Shown here in pieces: positions 1 to 10,393 of a stretch of DNA of 64,000 bases. Where the stretch lies: contig NC_135156.1 in the NCBI RefSeq assembly GCF_050948215.1, forward strand, positions 1,240,001-1,304,000, in the 5' to 3' direction. Source of the stretch: Halictus rubicundus. Taxonomy: Eukaryota; Arthropoda; Insecta; Hymenoptera; Halictidae. Positions within the stretch are counted from its first letter, which is position 1. Every line of letters begins with the position of its first letter. A program made the position numbers and the translations under genes. Under the pieces are notes generated by a model. It was given only the letters and a program-made list of their open reading frames with translations. It did no database searches and was not told the origin of the DNA.

Positions 1-1350
1 AACATATGACTCCGCCCTCATCAGTGTTAAATCACTACCCGTGTCAATAAGCGCTACTACATCTACGCCATTTACTATTACCATTTTCTGCGTTTTCTCT
101 TCCGAGGCCAGCTCCACCACGTTGGTATTCTTAGTCGTCTCACCCTCACGCTTTGGGCATACCGTAGAGATGTGCCCGTGCTCCCCGCACCTGTAGCACC
201 TCGTACCTCGATCCCTGGTTGGGCACATTCTGCTGAGATGGCCCATCACTCCACAGTTGAAGCATTTTGCATCTTCTCTTCTGACTGTCGCTACACCGTC
301 CCGTTGGATCCTTTCCTGCCGTACTGCTTCTGGTGGTTTCGACTGGACCCCTCTGAAGACGTTTCCTTGTAGACCCGTCGGCAACGTTAGCCGTTCGAAT
401 GCCCGCAGCAACGCTTCTGGTGTGTTGAAACAGTGCATCCTCGCCTGGTTTCGCAATATCTGATCCGGTATCCCCTCTACCAGATAGTCAACCAGCTCGA
501 TTTGATTTTCAATCGGGATACGATTTGCTTTTATTATCTTGTCATGGTAATAATCCTCAAAGAGCTCGCCTCGTTTCCAGGCGCGCTCTTGGAATCGCTG
601 ACGCGCGACAACGGTACTCGGTCTGTGATGAAATATGCTTTCAAATTCCGCCAATAACGCACTAACGCTCATCTCGATGAACCGAGGGCGAGAATGCATC
701 CATTCGCGGGCCTTTCCTTGCAGCCTCATGCCCATTAGAATTTTCGCCTCGTCGTCGTTTAGGCGGTAAATCATTTGCAGCATCCACACCTGCTTGGACC
801 AGCTCGGGAAATCCTTCGATGTTCCGTCAAAGTAGCTGAGTAGTTCAGCAACGGTCTTGACGCCTATTCGTGCGTTTTGCGGGGACTGTTCTGCCCCAGT
901 CAACCCCCCTTGTTGCGAAATCCGGGCTAAAGCCACTTCACGCTGCGCTAACTCAAGCTCTCTCTCTATCAGAGCCTTTTCTCGACGAAGAAAGTCCATT
1001 TCGAGACGCTGTTGCCTTAAGATCTCCTCATTCGTGATCTTGGCCGGCACGTCCCATCCTCCAAATGCACCTCCGTTCTCCGCGGCATCGCCCGAAAAAA
1101 CTTCATCGTCTTCGTCGGTATTCAACCACGCGGGATCGAACTCGTGTAACCGCGCTAATAACTCCGCTTTCGTGCCCGACGTGCACAAATTGCGATCTCT
1201 TAAGAGTTCTTTTAAATTTTTTGTATTTAAATGTCTTTGCACCGTCACTAACGTTTCATTCACGATTCGTATCGTCACTTCACTCACTACCCGATCTTTA
1301 TTACAAATTTGTAGGATCAAGGAAGATAATATGAAAATGACGATATATTT
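1..1350 (-). CDS. Ty3/gypsy-type Gag-protease with N-terminal SAP domain, partial
   Basis: I read one open frame on the minus strand, without stops, from about 1350 to the window edge. In order it encodes a SAP-like helix-extended-loop-helix motif (about 1137-1219), a charged coiled-coil-like stretch, a retrotransposon Gag core (motif DDEAKILMGMRLQGKAREW), two CCHC zinc knuckles (about 225-265 and 157-198), and an aspartic protease start with the active-site motif DTGSD (about 36-50). Gag packages the element RNA through the knuckles and the protease matures the polyprotein; pol would follow beyond the window. No ATG precedes the SAP motif in frame, so the start is either spliced, non-ATG or lost. 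A related but broken copy lies at 45067-48955. The gypsy assignment is confident. The SAP call rests on its spacing of leucines, glycine-threonine-lysine and a final arginine-leucine. Confidence 0.82.
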
Positions 1351-1684
1351 TATAAACAACGATTACATTAATATCAAACAATTAAACACACAGAATTAAA
1401 CTGAAATACACCGAATTAAACCGAACAATTCTAAATCTTAATCGTCTATCGTCTAATCACTTAAATCGTCTATATTTCGCCGACCGCGATTACTTTTTAT
1501 AATTAAACGTCTTTCGCCGAGATCGCGTTTGACCAAAATCCGCCGCCTTGAAAGTTGCGCCGCTTTATGTTCGCTTGTTAAAACTATTAATTGTTTTTGA
1601 GCATCGGTCTCTGTTCCGCTCGCGAACCCAAACATTACCGTCGCAACGCCCCGAGGCACCCCTTCGTCCCTTCCCACAGTAATC
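1351..1684 (-). other. Gypsy leader or LTR-like sequence upstream of Gag
   Basis: This stretch precedes the Gag frame and has no convincing ORF of its own. It is AT-rich near 1351-1450 and then more mixed. It is likely the 5' leader or part of an LTR of the Gag element, cut on its right by the Tc1 relic. I could not find clear LTR ends or a primer-binding site. Confidence 0.35.
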
Positions 1685-2230
1685 TCTTTTTTTTTATTTA
1701 CTTTGTTGATGAGAGGTTTCCTCCTCGCAACTCTGCTGTTACATACTCCCCGATGTAGCACTCTTCGTACTGATTTTGGGATGAACTTCCTTGTGCATAT
1801 ATTTGAAGGTGTGTCACGATTTCCGATGCACTGGTATCTGTTTTTTTTTTTTAAATAATTCAGATGATTTTACTGCCGGTCTCGCCGGTTCGTTCTTTAT
1901 TCTGCAATGTTCTCTCTTTTTTATATTTACTCTGTACAGTTTATCGACTTCTTTTTAGTATTTCTGATATATTTTTATATGATTTGCCCTCTTCGTATAA
2001 CTGCATAATAATTTTTCGTTTTCCAACGTACTTTCATTTCGTTTTCTTCCCATATTGCAAATATTCACTAATAACGTGTACTCGCCACGACTAGAATTAA
2101 TGAAACTAACATGCTATCTTCTAAAGTAATGCTTACATTGATCGGAATGTTGTGATTCCTTCGTAACTGCTGTGTTTATCAACAGAAATGGTGGTGTACG
2201 AATACTTTTGTCCTGGAAATTCCTTACGGA
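1685..2230 (-). pseudogene. Tc1-like transposase N-terminal relic with one terminal repeat
   Basis: Read on the minus strand, an ATG near 2053 starts a Tc1-type DNA-binding region: MGRKRNE, then after a frameshift the helix-turn-helix text LYEEGKSYKNISEILKRS. A stop replaces the next codon and the frame resumes as TVQSKYKKERT. A further Tc1-like motif, SRVARRKPLINKVNKKK, ends near 1685. The catalytic domain is absent. Just upstream, 2182-2230 resembles a Tc1 terminal repeat (tgtacgaatacttttgtcc). It is a dead element fragment lying between two gypsy pieces, probably inserted into the LTR region between them. Confidence 0.6.
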
Positions 2231-2262
2231 AGCGTGAATCGTTGTGAATCTTTGTTTTTTGC

Positions 2263-2543
2263 TCATTTCTTGTTAGAAGTGTAATTTATTTTTATATAGA
2301 CTTGCTCCCTCACACGAGGTACCAGAGCATCGCTGTTGACCCCCCGCGGCGGGGGTCTGTTCAGTATACTCCGTTCGTCGTCGTGCATCAGGTACGCGGG
2401 TTTGAGGCGATCTAACGACACCGGAACCACTAGATCTGTAACACGAATATTCAAATGTCCCGGGTGCCGCTCGACCACCTCGTAAGGACCGTCGTACGCA
2501 GGCTGCAAGGCACCTTTAAAGGTCAATGCATATCTCACAGGCC
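2263..2543 (-). pseudogene. Gypsy Pol C-terminal fragment (integrase tail)
   Basis: The minus-strand frame encodes PAYDGPYEVVERHPGHLNI followed by VPVSLDRLKPAYL, the small beta-barrel domain found after the integrase core in insect gypsy elements, where it helps hold DNA. Upstream coding is cut exactly at the end of the Transib-like element at 2544, so this tail is orphaned. The order Pol tail, then Gag, on the same strand suggests two tandem gypsy copies once sharing an LTR, which is inference. The short text 'aaaggtcaatgcatatctc' here recurs at 47351-47369 inside the second gypsy copy. Confidence 0.65.
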
Positions 2544-4176
2544 CACAGTGCGGACAAGTCGGCACATCTCACTACATTTTTATTTGACGATGCACGAAAA
2601 TTTCCTTTGGCAGAACTCTTTATTAGCAGGAAATGCATATTATTATTCATTTAAAAATCATTTAACAATTTTTTTTATGCATAAAAATAATTTTTTTTTC
2701 AACTTATTAATTTTATTGTTAAATTGAATTTTTTGTGACTAATTACCATTGCATATGTATTAGTAGCCAAATTTAGATTTTTGTAAAAAAATTTGGCCAT
2801 GGAGGCACTCTCTAAAGTGCCAAAAATCGAAAAATGTTATATTAACTGTAAATGAGTGTGCAATAATAATTCTGTGTAATGGAAAGTGCTTACCAAGGGA
2901 TATGCATTCTTTATACATTTAATAATGTTGGAAACTGTTCGGTTAGTTATTACAGAGCGCGGTTCGCTCGGTGCATGAGTAAATGATAATTATGCGTACA
3001 ACGCGTTTCGCTACACGTGCGGCACGGAGCGTGGTTCACGGTACAGTAGAACGCGTGTGCCACGGGACGACGCTACCACGAGAAGATCCCGCGCAAACAA
3101 ACGATTGTCGAAAAACAAAAGACAATCCACCACGAGGCGGTGGCTTCTTCGAGAAACGCACATGCGTATTGACTCGTGGATTAGCGCCAAAATTTAACAA
3201 ATAAAGTAGATTTATTTTTTGTACAAATTTTCAACGGTGGTTTTATTTGTTAATTGCATATAAAACTTCAAATCAACATAAAACAAAAAGGGCAAGATAT
3301 ATCCTCAGATTTATGCACATTCGGATACATTACTTGTTATAGTTTAAGAATTTCATAGTTTTGTCTGCGACTTTTTGCGACTCTCAATTTTATAAACTTT
3401 TTAAGAAGTGTCCATACCTTTCCTTTAGGATAAGATTATTTTCTTTTTAAATGTATTAGTTATATTGTTAAATTTCATTTTCTGTCAATAATTAACAATA
3501 AGTATACATTTGTAAACAAATTTTGATTTTTGTAAAAAATTTTGCCATTTGTGCGCCACAGTTACAGTGGGGAATTTACTGGGAAAGTTCAATATTCGTG
3601 TATATCACGACATGAAATACATTTCTTTTGCAAAACATGCGTATTAGGATGGAAATTGTTAATAATAATCATATAATAACCATTTTTATGCATAATACAA
3701 TTTTGCAATAATTATATATCAATCATTTTTATGTATTTTTAATTTGTTTTTAATATATGTTTTATAACTATTGAAGAAGTAATAAGAATGTAAGGATAGA
3801 TCGAAATGTGCAAGATCACGAGAGTCAATGATTTTGAGTCGCAATCAAAGTACTGAGAATGACTCGGATAGCGAAGCAGCAGCAGCATGCTCGGATAGCA
3901 TTTTGTTGAGTTTATTCATTTTATTCACTAGTATTATAATTTCTTTAAGATTATTATTGTCAATTTTACATATGGTTCATTTATTATTAATTTTGTTCTA
4001 AACTGGTTAGTTTTTAAAAAAAAATTTGTTAATTTTTAATAATGAATTTTTTTTTGTTAAAATTATAAACTATATTGGTAAATATAATTGTCTGTAAAAA
4101 ATTTCCTCTATATATGCATTAATAACCGAACTACGAGAAGTGCCGAAAACAGGCGATTTGTCCGCACTGTGAGGCC
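2539..4176. mobile_element. Transib-like non-autonomous DNA element (2544-4171) with 5-bp target duplication
   Basis: The element starts CACAGTGCGGACAAGTCG at 2544 and ends with the inverse, reading CACAGTGCGGACAAATCG on the minus strand, at 4171. Both ends are flanked by AGGCC (2539-2543 and 4172-4176). Transib transposons and the RAG signal share the CACWRTG heptamer and make 5-bp, often GC-rich, duplications, so this is the best family match. The body (1628 bp) is AT-rich and has no transposase. A GC-richer insert lies at about 2935-3240, with an AATAAA. A second copy of the right half is at 25353-25984. Confidence 0.7.
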
Positions 4177-4566
4177 GGCCGGCCGGCCGCTTTTTCCCAG
4201 TTTATAAGCATTTTGGGGTCCGGGACAGCCATTAGAGAGCGTTCGAGAGGCTCGGAACAAAGGCACAGCGTGTCCTCTGCTACGAGAACCCCTGGGGTTC
4301 GCTGCCCAATGCTAGAGCCGTACGAAGACAGAATGAACATGCTGTATTTATTTAAAAAGCTATCAACCAGAACTTTGCTGAGTTCCTCGTGGTAATAGAT
4401 GGGGAATACCTTGTTAAGGAATTTAAACGTTATAACAAACAAAATAACAATTTATTACTACGCTAACGAAAAAGAAAGAATATCATATGACAATCTGTAC
4501 AGTGAAACAATTCGTCATTATTTATTTCAAAAGCTGTTAACTAGAACATTTCAGAGTCCCTCGTGG
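4177..4566. repeat. GGCC-rich junction and a diverged direct repeat
   Basis: A (GGCC)n run lies at 4172-4190, partly overlapping the Transib duplication. About 50 bp at 4344-4397 (ending ttcctcgtggta) recur diverged at 4516-4569 (ending tccctcgtggta), spaced about 172 bp. The second copy ends where the tail of the neighbouring non-LTR element begins. I see no gene. Confidence 0.45.
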
Positions 4567-4658
4567 TATGTATGTATGTATATATTTAATGTTCCCTTAC
4601 GGGTTACATAGAGATCCCGTTCCCTTTACATTTTCTTTCTTTTCGCTTTCACTCTCTC

Positions 4659-5774
4659 TCACTCATTCTTCCTTTCACTGCTGCCTCCTCCTTTCTCGCC
4701 TTCTCCTTGATACTTTCCGTCCTGTATTTCTTTTCTCTCCCGGTCTAATTTTTTCATCCACTCTTCTCCTCTCCCGTCCTCAGCCAGTATTTCCTTCACC
4801 TTCTCTTGAATTCCTACTTCCAACCCTTGATCTTTCGAGCACCTTTCCAACACGTGTTCCCACGTCTCTTCTTCGTACCCGCACCTTCTGCACCGTCTCT
4901 CCTCCTCTTCCCCCCAGTACCTTCCTCCCCTCATTTCATTCCTCAGCTTGTATCTTGCTATCCTCGTCCATTTTTCTTCTTTTGATCCTTTTTCTAGGTA
5001 TTCGGGCCTTTCCTTTGTCCTTATCTCTTTATACCATATATTATACCTAGACTCCATTACCCTCTTCCAGTTTTCCTCTTCCTCTTTCTCTTTCTCTCTT
5101 TTCTCTATCCTTCCCCACTCTTCTTCCCTCCCTTCCTTATCTCCCTCCTCTAACAATCTTCTATTCCCCCTTTCCTCTATATATTTCTTCCTCCCTATCT
5201 CCCATTTTGACATGTTCTTTCCTCCTATAGCTCTCTCTTCTATCTCCTTTAGACATTGTCTGGCCCATTCGTTTCCTTTTCCAGCTCTCAACCTTTCTTC
5301 AAACTTCCATGCCCTCTTCGCACCCCTCGCTCTCATTTTCTCTCTTTTCGTCTCTTCCCTTACCATATACCCTGGTGTTGTCCACTCTACCCCTAGCACC
5401 CATCTTATATATCTTTCCTGCATCCTCTCCACCTCCATTCTTTCCTCCCATCCCCAGATCTCCACACCGTATGCCATCACTGGCCATACCAGTGCGTCGA
5501 AAAACCATTCTCTTCTCTTGTACTTATGTTTAAAATATCTTTTCCCTATCCCCCACACACTTTTTATCACTCCTCCACCCTTCCTTGTTCTGTCCTCTAT
5601 CTGTCTTTCCTGTCCCCCATTTCTCTTGAATATGTAACCGAGATATTTTATCTCGTCTACTTCTTCTACCGTTCCATTCCCCCATCTCCACGTCTTTTTC
5701 TCTTGCCTTCTTCTTTCGAATCTTATTATCTTCGTTTTTTCTCTGTTCACTTCTAGTCCCTTCTCCTTTATATA
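4659..5774 (-). pseudogene. Non-LTR ORF2 C-terminal part (RT thumb and CCHC finger)
   Basis: A 363-aa open frame continues reverse transcriptase past the catalytic box. It begins at the conserved EVNREKTKI region and has the DEIKYLGYIF motif and a thumb-like WGWEERMEVERMQ segment. Near its C-terminus is a CRRCGYEEETWEHVLERC zinc-binding motif, typical of many non-LTR ORF2 proteins. It is separated from the upstream RT by a stop and a local rearrangement: the motif reads YADG instead of YADD, and about 20 residues that normally follow are missing, with a small tandem copy of 'tatataaagga' at the break. The enzyme is therefore inactive. Confidence 0.8.
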
Positions 5775-6169
5775 TCATTCCTTTATATACCCATCCGCAT
5801 ATTGCAAAGTGTACAGCATTCTTCCCCTAATCTCCACCCCACCTTTCCCTCTCTTCCTCATTCTTTCCTCTAGATCGGCCATAAGGAGTATAAAAAGCTT
5901 CGCGCTTAGCGGGCATCCTTGCCTTACCCCTCTCCCTACCCAGAACTTCTCTCCCATTTCGCATCCTACTTTCACCTTAGATGTTGTCTCTCTATACACT
6001 TCTTCTATTCTTTCCCTAATTCCTTCGCTCACACCTCTCTCCTCTAATGCTTTCCACAATATTCTCCTATTCACGCTGTCAAATGCTGCCTTCAGGTCTA
6101 CAAAGCATCCTATTAACCTTCCCTTTTTCTTCGCCAGTTCCCTGTTTACTACATAATTCACTACATATA
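5775..6169 (-). pseudogene. Non-LTR ORF2 reverse transcriptase core
   Basis: This piece carries RT motifs: GCFVDLKAAFDSVNR (first catalytic aspartate), GVRQGCPLSAKLF and the broken LQYADG. In a working enzyme these copy element RNA into DNA at the nicked target. The mariner sits immediately upstream at 6170. Removing it with one copy of the TA joins this frame in phase to the RT start at 8591-9163 (…TIDN|IYVVNY…), so the mariner entered after the retrotransposon. The YADD lesion at the other end kills activity. Confidence 0.82.
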
Positions 6170-6498
6170 CCGGGTGGTTCACGACAAACAGGCCACCTAA
6201 ATAGCTCCGTTAGGATTAGAGATAGAAGAAAATGTGAGAGAGAAAAGTTGTACTGTTAAAGGGGGCAAATATGGTGATATAAAAAAATGTTCCTATTGTA
6301 GTCGTTTTCAAGGTCTTTTGAAGGTCATCGATGATTTTCAAATAGCACCACATATTTTTAACTTCACAGTGTTGTAGCTGATGTCAAGACGAGTTCAATG
6401 ATGTGGTACACTATGACCTTCAAATGACCTTGAACTACAAAATTTATGATAAAGCACACACACACACGCACACAATGATAACTTCAAAATGTGCAATC

Positions 6499-7035
6499 TG
6501 TGGCGACCATGGTGCGTGGGAACGTGGAATTTTCGGACGCGGAAATTCCATCCTTCTCAAGTGCGTACCATGAGAGGTCGGGTTGAGGGCTTGGGTCATT
6601 TAAGTGACGATTGCCAGAACCTCGGCTCGACCGTTACAGTACCCTTAAGAGTGAAGTCCCCGGATGCAATGTGTGGGGGAGGAAACTTTCTCCATGCCCT
6701 TGTGGGGGTGGAAAACCTCTCCCAATTTTAACGGTTTTTCGGGGACATTATTTAACGCGCCTCAGAAACGAGAAGGGCAGAAAGCTTTGGACTCTCGCGG
6801 AGAACGATAGCTCCAGAGAGTTTTTAGTCTGAGTCACCCGCGACGGTTTTGTTATACGCGACGTAGAGTTTCCGTATATTTTGGTCTTCGCATTTTTCTC
6901 ATGGACTCAAGTTTTCTCGTTGTGTTTTATAGTCTTTATTATTTGTTAATTGTTAACCAGTTCTCGTGAATAAACTATATTTTTTGTTACCCGTGAAACC
7001 ATCGCGTCACATATCATTTCATTTACCCCACGTCA
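6499..7035 (+). repeat. Probable solo LTR inside the mariner
   Basis: The block starts TGTGGCGACC and ends near CCCCACGTCA. It has an AATAAA at about 6969 and a base composition unlike the mariner on each side. TGTGGCGA starts are common in insect LTRs, and TG…CA ends fit. I could not find a matching target duplication, so the right boundary and the LTR identity remain tentative. No ORF of interest lies within. Confidence 0.45.
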
Positions 7036-7057
7036 CCTAAAAATCATTTTATTTGAA

Positions 7058-8085
7058 CTAAATTAAATGTTCGAAATTATGACCTTGAGCAATAACACAA
7101 ACATTTAAACGTTTTACAAGGCAATCAATTGTACTTTCAATTGTTTCTGTTGGATTTGATCTACAAGATCTAATTATTCTTTCTTGCATGTTCTTTGGTG
7201 TAGTCGGTTGATCACGATATACATCATCTTTGAGTGTTCCCCACAAAAAAATCAAGAGGAGTTAGATCGGGGGAACGAGCTGGCCATAGTATGTGTCCAT
7301 TACGTCCTATCCAGCGATTTGGAAATTTATTGTTCAGAAATTCTTTTACGATACGTGAAGAATGAGCAGTACAGCCATCGTGTTGGTACCACATTACTTG
7401 ACGAATTTCTAAAGGAATATCTTCTAAAAATATGGGCAATGTTTCTTCTAAAAACGTAAGGTATCTAGTTGTGTTTAATGTGCCGGGAATAAAAAAGGGT
7501 CCAATTATTTTATTATTCAAAATTCCACACCAAACGTTGATAGTTCAGGGTCGTTGTTTATCCACTTGTCGTAACCATCGTGGATTCGCATTACTCCAGT
7601 AATGCATATTTCTTAAATTAACTTCACCATGATTTGTGAAGGAAGCCTCATCAGTAAATAATACGTTACTAAAAAATCGGCTATCATTTCTAATTTGCCT
7701 CAAACCCCACTCACAAAAATTTACGCGATTTTCGAAATCTCTTCCATGAAGTTCTTGGTGGAGCGATATGTGATATGGATGGAATTTGTGTAATCGAAAT
7801 ATTCGCATGATACTTGCTCGGCTAACGCCACTTTCTCTACTGAGTTGTCTAGTGCTGATGCAAGGATTTACATTTACTGCACCAAGAACATTGACTGCAT
7901 TTGCTTCATTTGTTACACTTCTCACTTTCACAGGTCTTTTATTTTATACACTGCCTAATTCACGGAACTTTTTAACTTTTGAATAGGTAGAACGAGATGG
8001 ACATCTGCGATCAGGAAATCGGTCTTTGTAAAGACGAACAGCTTCTCGAAGACATTGACGACTTTCGTAATAAATGGAAATAAGA
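7058..8085 (-). pseudogene. DD41D mariner transposase relic
   Basis: On the minus strand an N-terminal helix-turn-helix region (REAVRLYKDRFPDRRCPSRS, then ISTRQLSRESGVSRASIMRI) leads into the catalytic domain. The motifs are LFTDEASF, QHDGCTAHSS and SPDLTPLDFF. I count 41 residues between the second and third catalytic aspartates, which defines DD41D. Breaks: a stop near 7950 (SV*NKRP), another near 7546 (QRP*TINV), and a one-base loss in a T-run near 7240 that shifts the frame to FLWGTLKDD. The protein would have cut and pasted DNA at TA sites; this copy cannot. Closest relatives here are at 61338-61760 and 62790-63580. Confidence 0.85.
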
Positions 8086-8590
8086 TCGGTCTTGTGTTAG
8101 TTTGAGTAACGCATCGCTAAACGGTTATCGATGAACTGATACACTCGCAATAATTCGATGACCATAACTGACTCGGCATACATACCAGTAGTTTGTTGAT
8201 AATCTAGTTTGTGTACGCTTAGAGATCACCTTCCGTTAACGGAATACGTGTTATGAGACCTAATGACTGAAGGAATTAAATTTCCGTTGATCAAACAGAG
8301 TAGTCAAACTATATCTATTAATGAGTCCAAGGTCATTTGAAGGTCATAGTGTAACACATCATTGAACTCGTCTTGACATCAGCTACAACACTGTGAAGTT
8401 AAAAATATGTGGTGCTATTTGAAAATCATCGATGACCTTCAAAAGACCTTGAAAACGACTACAATAGGAACATTTTTTTATATCACCATATTTGCCCCCT
8501 TTAACAGTACAACTTTTCTCTCTAACATTTTCTTCTATCTCTAATCCTAACGGAGCTATTTAGGTGGCCTGTTTGTCGTGAACCACCCGG

Positions 8591-9163
8591 TATATTGTCT
8601 ATCGTCCCTTTCTCCTTTCTAAATCCTGTCTGGTTCTCTGGCACCATCCTCTTCTCTGTTACTTCTCTCTCTAGCCTCACCTCTAATATAATTGTATAGA
8701 TCTTGTACAACGTATTCAGTAGCGTTACCCCTCTATAGCATTCGTCTGACTTTCCATCCCCCTTCTTTTTTATCGGCACCACAACACCTACTTTCCACTC
8801 TTCAGGCCATCCTTCTCCATTCCATACCCTATTGCATATTTTCCACACTTCATTCCTTATATTTTCTCCTCCATATTTCCAAATCTCATTTCCCATCTCA
8901 TCCTCCCCTGCTGCTTTCCCATCTTTCAATCCTTTTATTGCTCTTTCTATCTCATCTCTTCCTATCTCTTCATTGCTTTTCTCGCTTCTTTTCCTCCTGC
9001 CTCCCCCCTCTATCTTGTTTTCTACTCCTCCTAGTAGCCCCATAAAATACTCCTTCCATTTTTCCATTTCTATCTCTTTCGCTTGTCCTTTTCCTTTTCC
9101 ACCTCCCATCTTTCTTAGAAAATCCCATACCTTTCCTTCTGTCCTCGCTTTCCCTGCTTCCAT
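8591..9163 (-). pseudogene. Non-LTR ORF2 reverse transcriptase N-terminal part
   Basis: This frame encodes the linker between endonuclease and RT (KVWDFLRKMGGGK) and early RT motifs: IKGLKDGKAAGEDEMGNEIW, WKVGVVVPIKKKGD, YRGVTLLNTLYKIY and PENQTGFRKEKGTID. It is joined upstream to the endonuclease frame by a one-base shift near 9163-9180 in an A/G-rich run. Downstream it stops at the mariner. A few codons of mariner repeat (about 8522-8590) extend the open frame but are not part of the gene. Confidence 0.82.
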
Positions 9164-10393
9164 TAGTATCTTTTCTCTCCCCTTTTTTTCTCTTCACACA
9201 GTTTTTTGTATTTGTTTTTCATTCTTCTATATCCCTCTTCTTCTTCTTTCCCTTCTTTCCATTTCCTTAATGCCCTTCTTAGTTCCTTCTTTCTTTCTAT
9301 GCATTCCTTATCCCACCATCCTCTCCTTTTCGACTCTTTCATGCCCTCAGTACTCCTTATTTCTTCTATTACACTCTTCATCTTTTTTTCTAGTTCTCCT
9401 AGTCTTTCTCCTATCTCTTCCCCCGTTACTTCTGTTTCCTCTGTTAACCTTCTAAATTTTTCTTTTCCCTCTCTTCCCCATTCTACTCTTTGCGCTCCTT
9501 TCTTATCCTTCTTTCTTATCTCCCTTTCCTTTTCCTTCTGTCCTTTCTTCATTGTTAACACTACCGGTAGGTGGTCTGATTCTACCCTTTCCTCTATCAC
9601 CATGCTCTGTATCCCTTCTCTTGTTCTTTTGTCTCCTATCACGTAATCAATTACCGTCCTTCCTCTCTGTCCTATATATGTGTACTCTCCTCTCTCGTCT
9701 CCTTCTATCCCTCCATTCATTATTTCTAATCCTAATTCTCCTAGCGTTCTGATTAGCTTCCTCCCTTCTCCGTTTACTTTCTTGTCTTTTGACTCCCTGT
9801 AGCCTTCCCCCTCGTCTTCTTCCTGTCTTACTTCTCCTCCTTTCCTGCCTGTCCTCGCGTTAAAATCTCCTCCTACAATTATTTTTTCGTCCCTTCCTGT
9901 ATCCCACCAGCCCCTCAGTACTTTCATCTTCCGTTCAATGTCTTTGTTTACATATACCCCTAGTATCTTCCATTCTTCCTCTCCTATCCTTATACTTCCT
10001 TCTATTATTCCTTCTATATCCTTTGACTCTCCCCCGCTCTTCTTTTCGCATGTAATTTCTTTTCTCATTCCTAACACCATTCCCCCTTTTGCTCTCCCTA
10101 TTTTACTATCCCTAACTGCCCATTGCTTTTTCCAGACATACACCTGTGGTAATCTTCTTTCCACTTTTTTCCCACATCTTTTCTTCCACCCATGTCTCCA
10201 GCAGCACCATTACATCCCATCGCTCTAGGTCCTTCCAGAATCCTTCATCTTTCCTTTTCATTCCTGCTATGTTCCAGAAGCCGATTTTCATTTTTTCACT
10301 TTCCCTTCCCTTCCCCTTCTTCCCTCCCTCTGTCTTCAACTCTTCTTTATCCCTTTTCTTTACTTCTCTCTCCCCTTCTCTTTCGCTCCCCAC
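9163..10393 (-). pseudogene. Non-LTR ORF2 apurinic-type endonuclease domain
   Basis: The likely ORF2 start is the ATG at 10393, which overlaps the end of ORF1 by 34 bp. The domain begins KIGFWNIAGMK and continues with LLETWVEE. After a one-base frameshift near 10130 it has GGDFNARTG, TVIDYVIGD and SDHLPVVLT, the hallmark motifs of the exonuclease-endonuclease-phosphatase fold that nicks target DNA for priming. After the domain comes a long lysine- and glutamate-rich linker. The frameshift and a second one near 9163 inactivate the copy. Confidence 0.83.

Larger units (their letters stand above)
6168..8592 (-). mobile_element. Mariner-superfamily DD41D element with long inverted repeats (6170-8590)
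   Basis: The ends read CCGGGTGGTTCACGACAAAC, inverted on both sides, and the inverted repeats extend about 260 bp (6170-6440 and about 8315-8590). A TA duplication flanks them (6168-6169 and 8591-8592), as expected for Tc1/mariner elements. The transposase relic is on the minus strand at 7058-8085. A separate probable solo LTR lies inside at 6499-7035. The element sits inside the reverse transcriptase of the non-LTR retrotransposon and excising it restores that frame. Confidence 0.88.

Noticed and set aside
857..1399. 180-aa + strand ORF
   Set aside because: Antisense to the gypsy Gag frame.
1453..1761. 102-aa minus-strand ORF as a host gene
   Set aside because: Its first part is Tc1 transposase text and the rest is noncoding leader read by chance.
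2983..3204. 73-aa + strand ORF in the Transib-like element
   Set aside because: No motif and the element has no transposase; likely chance in a GC-rich insert.
8832..9455. Long + strand ORFs rich in S, F, L and P (also 4948-5637, 10806-11153, 10192-10527)
   Set aside because: They are antisense to the purine-rich retrotransposon ORFs; the pyrimidine-rich strand rarely has stops. No protein motifs.
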